A DNA stretch of 64,000 nucleotides from Acinetobacter sp. S54. GTDB taxonomy: Bacteria; Pseudomonadota; Gammaproteobacteria; Pseudomonadales; Moraxellaceae. The stretch covers positions 186,001 through 250,000 of the forward strand of contig NZ_JACVUI010000002.1 in NCBI RefSeq assembly GCF_016624945.1. Reading direction: 5' to 3'. Below, one piece after another: positions 9,218 through 18,513 of the stretch (its first letter is position 1; each line of letters starts with the position of its first letter). The position numbers and the translations under genes were made by a program. The notes beneath the pieces were generated by a model that was not told the DNA's origin, did no database searches, and saw only the letters and a list, made by a program, of their open reading frames with translations.

Positions 9218-10234
9218 TTATATTGCGCTCGGATTTTTAAGTTCCGTCATTGGCCATCTCGGCGTTGTAGTTACTTCAAGACCATCATGCTGTCCAGCTT
9301 TTAATCTTTCATAACCTGCAAAAGCAATCATCGCGCCATTGTCTGTACACAAAGCAGGTTCAGCATAATAGACCTGTGCTTTGATTTTTTTCAGTGATAT
9401 TTCTAATTGCTCACGTAAACGTGTATTAGCACTCACTCCCCCAGCAATTACCAAGCGTTTTAGACCAGTTTGCTTTAAAGCTTTGACTGATTTTTTAATT
9501 AAAGTATCGACAATCGCTTCCTGAAAAGATGCAGCAATATCAGCATCACGTTTTTCTTCACCTAATTTTTTAAGTTGGACAGAAACTGCCGTTTTTAAAC
9601 CGCTAAATGAAAAATCTAACCCCTGATGCAACATTGGTCGCGGAAATTCAAAAGCTTGGGCATTACCGTCTAAAGCTAATCTTGCAATATTTGGACCTCC
9701 CGGATAAGGTAAATTCATCATTTTAGCGACTTTATCAAACGCCTCGCCGGCCGCATCGTCAATAGATTCACCCAACAATTGGTACTGACCAATACCATAA
9801 GCCGCCATAAGCTGGGTATGTCCACCAGACACCAGTAAGGCGACAAAAGGAAACTCGGGTGGCGTTGCAGATAATAATGGTGCAAGCATATGTCCTTCCA
9901 TATGATGTACACCAATCGCAGGTTTATTCAATGCTAATGCCAATGTACGCCCAAATAAGGCACCTGTCATCAAAGCACCCATTAACCCTGGCCCACGAGT
10001 ATAGGCCACTGCATCAATCTGTTTCTTATCGATTTGACTTTGAGTTAGTAGCTCATTTAATAATGGAATTAATTTGCGCACATGGTCACGTGAAGCAAGC
10101 TCAGGCACTACACCACCATATTCTGCGTGGAGTTTAATTTGACTGTAAAGTACCTGTCCGCGTAATCCCTGCTCGCTATCATAAATCGCCAAGCCAGTTT
10201 CATCACAAGAGGTTTCCAAGCCCAAAACAATCAT
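9218..10234 (-). CDS. tsaD: tRNA N6-threonylcarbamoyladenosine transferase TsaD
   Basis: Transfers threonylcarbamoyl to A37 of tRNAs that read ANN codons, with TsaB and TsaE. Seen: N-terminal ETSCDET, metal-binding His111 and His115 (HHMEGH), the nucleotide-binding LVSGGHTQL and the C-terminal CTDNGAMIA. Its 338 residues are the standard length. It is divergent from rpsU, a conserved arrangement in Gammaproteobacteria, with overlapping promoters between them. Confidence 0.97.
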   Translation of the reverse strand: MIVLGLETSCDETGLAIYDSEQGLRGQVLYSQIKLHAEYGGVVPELASRDHVRKLIPLLNELLTQSQIDKKQIDAVAYTRGPGLMGALMTGALFGRTLALALNKPAIGVHHMEGHMLAPLLSATPPEFPFVALLVSGGHTQLMAAYGIGQYQLLGESIDDAAGEAFDKVAKMMNLPYPGGPNIARLALDGNAQAFEFPRPMLHQGLDFSFSGLKTAVSVQLKKLGEEKRDADIAASFQEAIVDTLIKKSVKALKQTGLKRLVIAGGVSANTRLREQLEISLKKIKAQVYYAEPALCTDNGAMIAFAGYERLKAGQHDGLEVTTTPRWPMTELKNPSAI

Positions 10235-10274
10235 TAAAATACCTATTTTTTACGACTAAAATTCTGCCAGAGCT

Positions 10275-10302
10275 ATTATAGACTTGTGATATCAGTTGTA
10301 AA
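10275..10302 (-). promoter_or_regulatory. Sigma-70 promoter for tsaD
   Basis: On the minus strand, -35 TTTACA (10297-10302), 16-base spacer and -10 TATAAT (10275-10280), a consensus -10. It lies about 40 bases upstream of the tsaD start and overlaps the divergent rpsU promoter. Read by eye. Confidence 0.7.
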
Positions 10303-10312
10303 TGAGTAAAAT
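10284..10312 (+). promoter_or_regulatory. Sigma-70 promoter for rpsU-yqeY
   Basis: -35 TTGTGA (10284-10289), 17-base spacer, -10 TAAAAT (10307-10312), giving a leader of about 60 bases before rpsU. Read by eye; it overlaps the tsaD promoter. Confidence 0.6.
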
Positions 10313-10378
10313 ACTGACCTTCACTTGTCATCGGGGCAATCCTGCGCTCGATGTTATCCATAATCTAGAGGATTTTAC

Positions 10379-10594
10379 ATGCCACAAGTTAAGTTGAAAG
10401 AAGGCGAACCAGTTGACGTAGCGATCCGTCGTTTTAAACGTTCATGCGAAAAAGCTGGCGTTTTAGCTGACGTTCGTAAGCGCGAGTTCTACGAAAAACC
10501 GACTCAAGAACGTAAGCGTAAAAAAGCTGCTGCTGTTAAGCGTTACCAAAAGAAATTGGCACGCGAATCTGTACGTACTACTCGCCTTTATTAA
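10379..10594 (+). CDS. rpsU: 30S ribosomal protein S21
   Basis: The small, highly basic S21 protein (71 residues) of the 30S subunit, needed for efficient initiation on natural mRNAs. The N-terminal [20 protein letters not shown] and the basic C-terminal half match the family over the full length. RBS AGAGGA lies six bases before the ATG. It is followed by a yqeY-like gene rather than the dnaG-rpoD order of enteric bacteria. Confidence 0.98.
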
Positions 10595-10622
10595 TTAATT
10601 TGTGATTGACTGCTGAAAGACT

Positions 10623-11069
10623 ATGACGACTTTAAAAAACCAGATTACTGATGTATTAAAAACACATATGCGTGCCAAAGAAATGGCAACGGTAACGGTG
10701 ATTCGTAGTTTACAGGCAGCAATTAAGCAAATCGAAGTCGATGAGCGCGTAGAGCTTGACGATTCGCAAGTTCTTGCGGTCATTGAAAAGCAAATTAAAC
10801 AGCGTAAAGAATCGGTCAAAGCCTTTGAAGGTGCAGGCCGTGATGATTTAGCTAGTAAAGAACAAGCCGAAATTGAGGTACTATCTCAATTTCTACCAGA
10901 AGCTATGACTGAGGAAGAGCTTGATTCTCTCATTGAGCAAACGATTGCTGCTCAAGGTGCTACTAGCATGAAAGATATGGGTAAGGTGATGAACTCTCTA
11001 CGTCCGATCATAGCCGGACGTGCCGATCCTGCACAAGTTTCTTCTAAAATAAAAGCAAAATTAAGCTAA
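10623..11069 (+). CDS. yqeY: GatB/YqeY domain-containing protein
   Basis: A 148-residue protein of the YqeY family, related to the tRNA-binding tail domain of GatB. Seen: an N-terminal helical domain (LKNQITDVLKTHMRAKE), the EIEVLSQFLPEAMTEEEL junction and the C-terminal GKVMNSLRPIIAGRADPAQVS. It may interact with tRNA, but its role is not established. It follows rpsU by 28 bases and is likely cotranscribed with it. Confidence 0.93.
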   Translation: MTTLKNQITDVLKTHMRAKEMATVTVIRSLQAAIKQIEVDERVELDDSQVLAVIEKQIKQRKESVKAFEGAGRDDLASKEQAEIEVLSQFLPEAMTEEELDSLIEQTIAAQGATSMKDMGKVMNSLRPIIAGRADPAQVSSKIKAKLS

Positions 11070-11170
11070 TTCTATCTAGCTGAACTCGCCTGTCCTTCGC
11101 GAAGAGTATAAGCGACTAGGATTAACTCTAAAAGAACACCTATTTAATTGTCCTTTTCTAATGCATTTAC

Positions 11171-11530
11171 TTATTGTAAATGGCATTGAATATTATATTT
11201 CTTCAATATCTGCATTTCTTTTGATGCCAATACTTGATTAATAAAATCTTGTTTAGTCATTTTGGCATATGAAAGTGGTAAGTCTTGTCGATATTGATCA
11301 TTAACCTGATATAAATCTTGTACATATTGATTCACAATGCCGCAAAACTGTGTTTGTTGCGCAGGTGTAAATTGTGTCTGTTGTGGATTAAGTGAACGCA
11401 AAAAATTACGCATATCAGTGTTATAGCTATTTGAAATTTTTTCTACCGAACGTATATAGCGCTCAGGTGGAGCGGCCAAAACGGATTGCCCTAAAATCAC
11501 CAAACTCAACAATAATGTGATCTTTTTCAT
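11171..11530 (-). CDS. Small secreted protein, function unknown
   Basis: A 119-residue protein with a signal peptide (MKKITLLLSLVILGQSVLA, cleavage near residue 19) and a Gln-rich helical mature domain with two Cys, one central (QFCGIV) and one near the C-terminus (IQCHLQ), which could pair in the periplasm. I start it at the ATG at 11530; an in-frame TTG at 11542 has a somewhat better placed GGAA and cannot be excluded. I do not recognise the family. It stands alone between yqeY and a BepA-like protease gene. Confidence 0.7.
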   Translation of the reverse strand: MKKITLLLSLVILGQSVLAAPPERYIRSVEKISNSYNTDMRNFLRSLNPQQTQFTPAQQTQFCGIVNQYVQDLYQVNDQYRQDLPLSYAKMTKQDFINQVLASKEMQILKKYNIQCHLQ

Positions 11531-11641
11531 AAATATAATCAATATGATATTTCCATATCTAGCTTAATGGTTAAAGTATTTTTTGCAAAGTAAATTTCAT
11601 GTTGAAATGGAATTTTAAGATAAATTGCTCTACGCTTTATA

Positions 11642-13102
11642 TTAAATTTTTAATAAGCGTTCTGACTGCATTTGTTTTAAGCGACTTTCAATGGTCGCAC
11701 TCATGGCATTATTACCTTTAGCTAAACGTTGTGCATGTAACATTGATTTTATGGCATTTTCTTCATAGCCAGACCAATATTCGACTTCCGCCCGGTAACG
11801 AAGTACATTGACTGTCCTTAAAGGTGATTGTTTATCTACATTAGCTGATTGTTGTAAAAGTCTCCATCCCTCAATATCTTTATTATTGTTATTAATAAAT
11901 CGTTGCACCAATTTTTGTGCGTCACTACTTTTATTTTGTCGAATTAGGATTTCCGCCAATTTATATGCCAAAGGACGATTTTCTGGCATGGTGCGCTGCG
12001 TATTAATAATTGCTTGATAAGCCTCATCTAGTTTATTTTGATTTAAATAAATATCAGCTTGCAATAGGATGGTCAAAGTATTGTCCGAAAACGTTGTCTT
12101 AACACCATCAAGCATTTCTTGTGCTTTAGCATAATCACCCTGATTATTATAAAAAGCACTCATCGCTAACTGAGCAGGTTTATTGTTTTGATTAACTTGA
12201 GTCTGTAACAGCTGCTCTGTGACCTGATTAGTTTCAACTAAGGTATACCATTTTAAAATCTGAAAATCTGGGTCATATAATTTAGACTTTACTTTAGGGA
12301 ACTGATTAGCACGTAGACGCGATTCACTCATACGTTCAGATGTTAATGGGTGTGTCATCCAAAAATCGGGCAAATAACTTAACCGACTGGTTGAGCGATT
12401 CATGGTTTCAAAAAAATCTGCCATACTCTGTGGATTATAGCCTGCTGCATACATATATTGCATACCGATACGATCAGCTTCACGTTCCTGATTGCGGCTA
12501 TATGTCAATTGATTATCCATCAAAGCGGCTTGTGTACCTAGCATCACCGCAGCACCCGCATCAGATTTAGTCTGAGCAGCAATGGCGGCCCCAACCAAAA
12601 TTCCTGCTAGTGCCAATAATCCCTGCCCCTTAAACGCTTCCTGTGAACGGCTATAATGTCGCTGACTGACGTGAGCAATTTCATGCGCCATCACCCCTGC
12701 CACCTCATCAATATTGTGGGCAGAAGCAATCAAACCGGAATTTAAGGCAAAAAGTCCACCCGGAACAGCAAACGCATTAATCTGGGGATCATTAATTACC
12801 ACCATTCCGATTGGCTGGCCCAATTGAGTCTGACTTAATATCTGAGCAAAGACTCGAAAAAACTGATCTTCGAGCCAAGGATCATGCAAAACTGGTAATT
12901 GTCTTTGTACTTGGCGATAAACCTTCTCACCAATCATTTTTTCTTTTTGTTGATCAATCAGTCCAATACCACTACCAATTTCAGGAACTTCAACCTGCGT
13001 GGTTGTAGATTGGTAGAAATAGTCAGAATGTGCCTGTGCAACACTCGTTACTACACTTAAAATCAAGACAGTTGCCGCCTGTTTCAAATCATGATCTCTC
13101 AT
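11642..13102 (-). CDS. BepA-like periplasmic M48 metalloprotease with TPR domain
   Basis: A 486-residue secreted zinc metalloprotease. The signal peptide ends about SVAQA-H. The M48 catalytic domain carries HEIAH in GVMAHEIAHVSQRH and the third-ligand Glu in NQEREADRIG. The C-terminal half consists of TPR-like helices (about 300-480). This matches BepA/YfgC, which degrades or assists outer-membrane proteins such as LptD at the BAM complex. The ATG at 13102 is preceded by no strong SD. Active-site residues are intact, in contrast to the other M48 protein at 14979-16904. Confidence 0.9.
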   Translation of the reverse strand: MRDHDLKQAATVLILSVVTSVAQAHSDYFYQSTTTQVEVPEIGSGIGLIDQQKEKMIGEKVYRQVQRQLPVLHDPWLEDQFFRVFAQILSQTQLGQPIGMVVINDPQINAFAVPGGLFALNSGLIASAHNIDEVAGVMAHEIAHVSQRHYSRSQEAFKGQGLLALAGILVGAAIAAQTKSDAGAAVMLGTQAALMDNQLTYSRNQEREADRIGMQYMYAAGYNPQSMADFFETMNRSTSRLSYLPDFWMTHPLTSERMSESRLRANQFPKVKSKLYDPDFQILKWYTLVETNQVTEQLLQTQVNQNNKPAQLAMSAFYNNQGDYAKAQEMLDGVKTTFSDNTLTILLQADIYLNQNKLDEAYQAIINTQRTMPENRPLAYKLAEILIRQNKSSDAQKLVQRFINNNNKDIEGWRLLQQSANVDKQSPLRTVNVLRYRAEVEYWSGYEENAIKSMLHAQRLAKGNNAMSATIESRLKQMQSERLLKI

Positions 13103-13200
13103 CAAAAAAATAAGGGATAACTGACCAGAATAATTTAATCAGTGATCCCCAATATAACATTGGAAACAGAAAGGATTTGCAATAAAGTGTTATAACAATT

Positions 13201-14160
13201 TTAGCCATTTACCAAATATTGTGGGGTTCTGCCTTCAAGTGCATCAACCAAATTTTTATATGCAAGTTTAGCCATTTTTGACCGTGTTTCTGCGGTTGCA
13301 GAACCCACATGCGGTAAAGTAACCACGTTAGGTAAATCAAATAACTCAGAAGACTGCAAAGGTTCTTTTTGATAAACATCGAGACCCGCTGCAAAGATTT
13401 TTTGTTGTTTCAATGCTTGAATCAGTGCTTGTTCATCCACTACTGAACCACGTGCAATATTGACAAAAACAGCGTTCGACTGCATTTTTTCAAATTGAGC
13501 CTGCCCCATCAACGCTTTTGATTCGGTATTTAAATCAACTGCAACCACCACAAAATCAGACTGGCTTAATAGTTCATCCAAACCACAATAACGTGCATTT
13601 AAAGGCTGTGCTAATTCTAATTTTTCACGGCGATTATGATAAAGAATATTCATATTAAAGCCATAAAAGCCACGACGTGCGACTGCTGCACCAATATTTC
13701 CAAGACCAACGATGCCCAATGTTTTACCAAAAATATCCTGTCCAAATTGAGCAGGGCCTACAGTGCGCTTCCATTCACCTTGCTTGGTCCATTGATCAAG
13801 TTCAGGCACTCTCCGCGCAGCACTGACCAATAAAGTAAAAGCGAGATCGGCAGTTGTTTCCGTAAGAACATGCGGAGTATGAGCCAACCAAATTTGCTTT
13901 TTTGTAAGATAATCCACATCATAATTATCATATCCCACACTAACGGTGGAGATAATTTTTAATTTTTGCGCAGGAGCAAGATTACTTTCATTGAGTAAAC
14001 GCCCAGCACCAATCATGGCGTCAGCATCGACCACTTCATTGCGAATTTGTTCATTAATATCACCCTGCTTTGGGTTTAAAACTACGACATTATAATCTTG
14101 TTGAAGTTGAACCAATACCGTTGAGTCAATTTGGCTAAAAACGACGACTTTCTTTTTCAT
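13201..14160 (-). CDS. D-2-hydroxyacid dehydrogenase (glyoxylate/hydroxypyruvate reductase type)
   Basis: A 319-residue NAD(P)-dependent D-isomer 2-hydroxyacid dehydrogenase. Seen: nucleotide-binding GLGNIGAAVARR, and the catalytic Arg (NIARGSVVDE), Glu (GLDVYQKEP) and His (LPHVGSAT). It looks closest to GhrB-type reductases of glyoxylate, hydroxypyruvate or 2-ketogluconate; the substrate cannot be fixed from sequence. It appears monocistronic. Confidence 0.9.
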   Translation of the reverse strand: MKKKVVVFSQIDSTVLVQLQQDYNVVVLNPKQGDINEQIRNEVVDADAMIGAGRLLNESNLAPAQKLKIISTVSVGYDNYDVDYLTKKQIWLAHTPHVLTETTADLAFTLLVSAARRVPELDQWTKQGEWKRTVGPAQFGQDIFGKTLGIVGLGNIGAAVARRGFYGFNMNILYHNRREKLELAQPLNARYCGLDELLSQSDFVVVAVDLNTESKALMGQAQFEKMQSNAVFVNIARGSVVDEQALIQALKQQKIFAAGLDVYQKEPLQSSELFDLPNVVTLPHVGSATAETRSKMAKLAYKNLVDALEGRTPQYLVNG

Positions 14161-14232
14161 TACATATCCTTATTCACTGAGGTACATATATCAAAGAGAC
14201 TGATACCAACTAAAATACCAATAAATAAAAGT

Positions 14233-14895
14233 TTATGGGGATAACATAAGTTGCCATAAGCGGCGTTTGAGCAAAGGTTGATCAATCATTTCTTGTAAAC
14301 TGGAAATTTGCATGCTTTGAACATGGGATATAAAGTCAAGCTGACCCAAAACCAAAACACGCTTATCAATCGCAAGCGCATCCAGAAAACCTTGAACATA
14401 GGCATGTACACCGCGCCCGTCCCGAAAATTTTCAAGTGGTAATGGCCATTTCAATTCATTGTAAAAGCCAGGCAAACTTGCTTGAATATTTGCCCAAAGT
14501 TGTCTTTGTTCTTTAGACAATTGCGAACTTTCAATCACTAAAATGACTTGATCGAGGCAATAGGCTTCCAATGTAAAAGCCTGCTGCATAAGGACAACTT
14601 TAGGCTGTTCTAGTGGCAAAGAAATAGCAGTTGGCGACTCAATATCTTGTAATGCAATTTCAACAGTGGGCACGATTTGCGCAGGTATACTCTCAATAGT
14701 TTTTGCCAGTTGCGGTTCAGATCCAACTGTAGCCAATTGTTGGCTTACAACTTGGCTAGACTCCTGACTTTTAGATGGAATTTGATCACGCCAAAGACTC
14801 ACAGCCTGTTTTTTATGGCAGGACACTGCTCGTGGAATCCAGACATCCACGCCCATAGTTGCCAAAATACTCCGCTGTTGCCCTGTCATATTCAC
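14233..14895 (-). CDS. Possible DNA polymerase III psi subunit (HolD-like)
   Basis: A 220-residue protein of uncertain family. The N-terminus (RSILATMGVDVWIPR) resembles the LQQLGITQWSLRR segment at the start of E. coli HolD, and the extreme C-terminus (LLKRRLWQLMLSP) resembles the ARAALWQQI end of HolD. The middle contains a low-complexity Ser/Gln/Pro region (about residues 30-100), followed by a domain with LDQVILVIESS and KRVLVLGQLDF strands. HolD links the chi subunit and SSB to the clamp loader. The assignment rests on remembered terminal motifs and must be treated as tentative. No partner gene is adjacent. Confidence 0.45.
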   Translation of the reverse strand: MNMTGQQRSILATMGVDVWIPRAVSCHKKQAVSLWRDQIPSKSQESSQVVSQQLATVGSEPQLAKTIESIPAQIVPTVEIALQDIESPTAISLPLEQPKVVLMQQAFTLEAYCLDQVILVIESSQLSKEQRQLWANIQASLPGFYNELKWPLPLENFRDGRGVHAYVQGFLDALAIDKRVLVLGQLDFISHVQSMQISSLQEMIDQPLLKRRLWQLMLSP

Positions 14896-14978
14896 ACTAT
14901 CAAAATTATATCCAAGTCATTCTACTCTGCTTTACAAGCTTTTTCAGTGATTTGATCGAAACAGACACTAAATGCAGT

Positions 14979-16904
14979 TTAAATAATCATTAGGGTATTT
15001 TTCTTTTGCATTTGATCGACAATATCGGCTGTTTCAAATCCAAATCGCCAATATAATAATTCCAAAACATCAAGCTCGTCCTGAGTGATGATACGATCAC
15101 TCCATAAACACATTTCTGCAATACCCAATATACTTAGTCGATCGCGTAATAATAGCCCGGCACAATCATTCAGAATTTCCGCCAGATCAATCGGTTCGTC
15201 TGAAATTTCTTCATACAATACCATTTCCTCCAAAGTCAGAATGTGGCTCAGTATCCGATCACGTACTTCAAGTTGATTTGGGCTATTGATTTGTTGTACG
15301 TGCAATAACGCATCGATTAAACGGACAATTTGTGGTTTTACTTCTTCAATCGACGTTGGCATATGCACAGGCATCAGATTTAATTCGAATTTTACCCGCT
15401 CTAAAAGCAAGGCATCAAGCAAACCCACCTCACCATCTTCCTGGATAATTAAAGCCAAGCGAGTTAAAAACTGCCGTGCAATACTGGCTGGAAGCGAACC
15501 AATATTGCGACAGGCTTCATGAAAAATCTGCACATGAACACGCCCATCCAGATACAGTAATGCATCCACAATGGCCCGACTCACCTGTGCATTTTGTGGA
15601 AGAAATTCTCGATATTGTCGAATCATTAAAATCGCGACCATCACTTCACGCGATCCTGTTGCTGTCTGTAAAGCCCGCTGAATTAATTCTGGTCGCTTAA
15701 TATTTTGACGTATTTCAGCTTTAAGCGGTTTTATTGCATCATTTAAAGCAAAACTTATAGGAGATAGACGCAACAAGGGTAATGGTTGCGGCGAGACCCA
15801 CGGCGTATGAACATTTCCATCCATTTCTTCGAGTGAGCGAAATAAGCTAAATAATGGCCGATTTCGTAACTTTTTTAAGTTTTCGAGCTGTAATTCCTGC
15901 AAAATCGTTGGATTAAGTTCATATATACGATCTTCAATACTGGGATGAATATTTAACCAGCTTTGTGGACTCAATGAATTAGCAAAGCACATATGAGCAA
16001 TCGATTCAGAAAATACACTATGAATTTGCGAACCCGCATGATGCACATAAATGCGCAGCAACGTCTGAGTATTGGCATTGTTCTGAATGAGCTGCATGGT
16101 TTTGTAATCATTACGAAAGGTGCGCCCACTTAAAGTTAAATACTTGATTAAACGGGTTATTAATACTCCCATACTTCCCAATAACCAAATAATGCCACCT
16201 AATGCAATAAAAAATGTTTCAAACTTACGCTGTTTATTTTTTTGATAAGGTTTAAAACCACGTTTGGCGATTCTACTTCCTAATTGACTAAAGGTAATTA
16301 AACCACTGTATAAAATTTTGAGTTTTGTATTTTCTACTGCTTCACCAGATAAAATCTGATTAAACTCATGACCGAGCAAACCATACAATTCGACCTCATC
16401 CAGATTTTGTAATGCCCCCCACGTCAATATAATCACCACATTCTGCTGATCAAAACCCGCCGTTAAAGCATTAACCCCGACTTCATCAGGCAAGACATAT
16501 AATACAGGGACTTCAATTCTAAAACGTTCCGCCAATTGTTGTGAAATTTTAAGTGCAACACTTTCTTCAGGCGTGCTTTCAAGCAAATCTAAACGACGAC
16601 CTTGCAGTTGTTTAGCTAAAGAATGGCCACCTTCACGAAAAATATAAAATTCGTATATCGCAGAACTCATTGCAATAAAGAACAATAAAACTATTAGATA
16701 CGGACTCAAGCTATGCCACAAAATAGACTGGCTATAATCAAAATAATGAACCAAAAGTCCAAGTGTGGTATTTAAGATGAACATTGTCAGCAACATTGCG
16801 ACTACACACATGCTTGCCGACCACATCATATTTTTATTTTCAACGAGATAATGACTGACTTCTTTCAATGTAAATATGTCCTGATTACATTGTTGCCCCA
16901 TCAT
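14979..16904 (-). CDS. M48/HtpX-fold membrane protein with degenerate zinc site
   Basis: A 641-residue protein with N-terminal membrane segments (about 27-50 and 66-88), an HtpX/Ste24-like domain (about 95-330), another hydrophobic stretch (231-256), and a long helical C-terminal region. Where the family has HExxH it reads His179-Glu-Phe-Asn-Gln183, so the second zinc-binding His is replaced by Gln. In the downstream helix that normally supplies the third ligand (ExxAD), it reads TFRND (262-266). It is therefore probably not an active protease. The annotated ATG pair (16904/16901) lies six bases after the purF terminator with no visible SD, so the true start may be further in (Met26 or Met27). 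Confidence 0.8.
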   Translation of the reverse strand: MMGQQCNQDIFTLKEVSHYLVENKNMMWSASMCVVAMLLTMFILNTTLGLLVHYFDYSQSILWHSLSPYLIVLLFFIAMSSAIYEFYIFREGGHSLAKQLQGRRLDLLESTPEESVALKISQQLAERFRIEVPVLYVLPDEVGVNALTAGFDQQNVVIILTWGALQNLDEVELYGLLGHEFNQILSGEAVENTKLKILYSGLITFSQLGSRIAKRGFKPYQKNKQRKFETFFIALGGIIWLLGSMGVLITRLIKYLTLSGRTFRNDYKTMQLIQNNANTQTLLRIYVHHAGSQIHSVFSESIAHMCFANSLSPQSWLNIHPSIEDRIYELNPTILQELQLENLKKLRNRPLFSLFRSLEEMDGNVHTPWVSPQPLPLLRLSPISFALNDAIKPLKAEIRQNIKRPELIQRALQTATGSREVMVAILMIRQYREFLPQNAQVSRAIVDALLYLDGRVHVQIFHEACRNIGSLPASIARQFLTRLALIIQEDGEVGLLDALLLERVKFELNLMPVHMPTSIEEVKPQIVRLIDALLHVQQINSPNQLEVRDRILSHILTLEEMVLYEEISDEPIDLAEILNDCAGLLLRDRLSILGIAEMCLWSDRIITQDELDVLELLYWRFGFETADIVDQMQKKNTLMII

Positions 16905-16910
16905 AAATGA

Positions 16911-16935
16911 AAAAAGCGGGAAAAACCCGCTTTTT
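16911..16935 (-). terminator. Intrinsic terminator after purF
   Basis: A 10-bp stem AAAAAGCGGG (16911-16920) / CCCGCTTTTT (16926-16935) with a five-base loop, lying 15 bases past the purF stop on the minus strand and running directly into the start of the M48-like gene. Confidence 0.88.
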
Positions 16936-16950
16936 CCTACAGAATTTATC

Positions 16951-18489
16951 TTATAACTCTTCTTTGATTCCAGTTAAATCAACAGATGCAGCATCAATAT
17001 TGACATCAATATAACCATCTGTACCTTTAGCCGTATCGTTACGCTTACGCTCGAGGTTTTCAAGATAGACTTGATCAATACCACCAGTCACATAAATACC
17101 ATCAAAAACCGAGCTATCAAATTCAGTTAAATCTGGAACTTTACTAGTGCGCACTGCATTTTTTAAATCTTCCAGATCCTGAAAGATCAAACGATCCGCA
17201 CCAATAATATCCTGAATTTCTTCAACACTACGCTGTGAAGCGATCAATTCAGTTTTTGCTGGCATATCAATACCATAGACATTTGGGTATTTCACCATAG
17301 GTGCAGCCGAAGCAAAATAAACTTTTTTAGCACCCGAATCACGCGCCATCTGAATGATTTCATTACAAGTTGTGCCACGAACAATCGAATCATCCACAAG
17401 CAGTACATTCTTGCCCTTAAACTCAAGTTCAACTGGGTTGAGTTTTTGCCGTACTGATTTTTTACGCTGCTGTTGACCTGGCATAATGAAGGTGCGACCG
17501 ATATAACGGTTTTTCATAAAACCTTCACGGAATTTGACGCCAAGAATATTCGCCAGTTCCAGTGCAGAAGTACGGCTGGTATCTGGGATTGGAATAACCA
17601 CATCGATATCGTGTTCTTCACCCCATTCACGCAAAATTTTATGCGCCAGTTTTTCACCCATTTTTAAGCGGGCTTTATACACCGAAATCCCATCAATAAT
17701 TGCATCAGGACGTGCAAAATACACATATTCAAAAATACAAGGTCGATGCCGAGGTTCGGCAGCGCATTGCTGAGTGAAGAGCTCACCTTGGTCATTGATA
17801 AAAATAGCCTCACCCGGCTGAATGTCACGCTCGATCTTAAAGCCAAGCGCAGTAATTGCAACCGATTCAGAGGCAATAATATATTCAAGGCCGTGTTCAG
17901 TTTCACGTGAGCCATAAATTAATGGACGAATACCATTAGGATCACGAAAACCAACCAAGCCATGTCCAGTAATCATGGCAACCACACCATAAGCGCCTTT
18001 ACAACGCTCATGAACACGCTTTACTGCATGAAAAACATCTTCAGCTGTTGGATTCAAAGTTCCACTTTTTTGTAATTCATGTGCGAAAACATTCAAAAGA
18101 ACTTCAGAATCAGAATCAGTATTCATATGACGCAAATCTGTTTTAAACAAATCATCATGAATATCAGAAGCATTGGTCAAATTACCATTATGAGCCAATG
18201 TAATTCCGTATGGAGAGTTCACATAAAATGGCTGTGCTTCTGCACTACTTGCCGAACCTGCAGTTGGATAACGCACATGACCGATACCGTAGTTACCAAT
18301 CAATGCACGCATATGACGAGTATGAAACACATCTCGCACCATACCATTGTCTTTGCGCAGGAAAAGACGACCATTATGGCAAGTCACTATCCCAGCTGCA
18401 TCCTGTCCACGATGCTGCAACATCGTTAATGCATCAAACAACATTTGGTTAACGGGTGCTTTACCGGCTATACCAACTACTCCACACAT
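16951..18489 (-). CDS. purF: Amidophosphoribosyltransferase
   Basis: The first committed enzyme of purine synthesis: it makes 5-phosphoribosylamine from PRPP and glutamine. Seen: nucleophile Cys2 (MCGVVGIAG) of the N-terminal glutaminase, [11 protein letters not shown], and the PRPP-binding motif [12 protein letters not shown] in the C-terminal phosphoribosyltransferase domain. Its 512 residues are the normal length. It follows cvpA by 24 bases, the conserved cvpA-purF pair, here downstream of pyrD. A terminator ends the unit. Confidence 0.98.
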   Translation of the reverse strand: MCGVVGIAGKAPVNQMLFDALTMLQHRGQDAAGIVTCHNGRLFLRKDNGMVRDVFHTRHMRALIGNYGIGHVRYPTAGSASSAEAQPFYVNSPYGITLAHNGNLTNASDIHDDLFKTDLRHMNTDSDSEVLLNVFAHELQKSGTLNPTAEDVFHAVKRVHERCKGAYGVVAMITGHGLVGFRDPNGIRPLIYGSRETEHGLEYIIASESVAITALGFKIERDIQPGEAIFINDQGELFTQQCAAEPRHRPCIFEYVYFARPDAIIDGISVYKARLKMGEKLAHKILREWGEEHDIDVVIPIPDTSRTSALELANILGVKFREGFMKNRYIGRTFIMPGQQQRKKSVRQKLNPVELEFKGKNVLLVDDSIVRGTTCNEIIQMARDSGAKKVYFASAAPMVKYPNVYGIDMPAKTELIASQRSVEEIQDIIGADRLIFQDLEDLKNAVRTSKVPDLTEFDSSVFDGIYVTGGIDQVYLENLERKRNDTAKGTDGYIDVNIDAASVDLTGIKEEL

Positions 18490-18513
18490 AGCAACCTCGC
18501 AGACGAGCTAGGA

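Noticed and set aside
18079-18429. 116-codon plus-strand frame within purF
   Set aside because: Antisense to purF, rich in Met/His/Thr as expected from a shadow frame.
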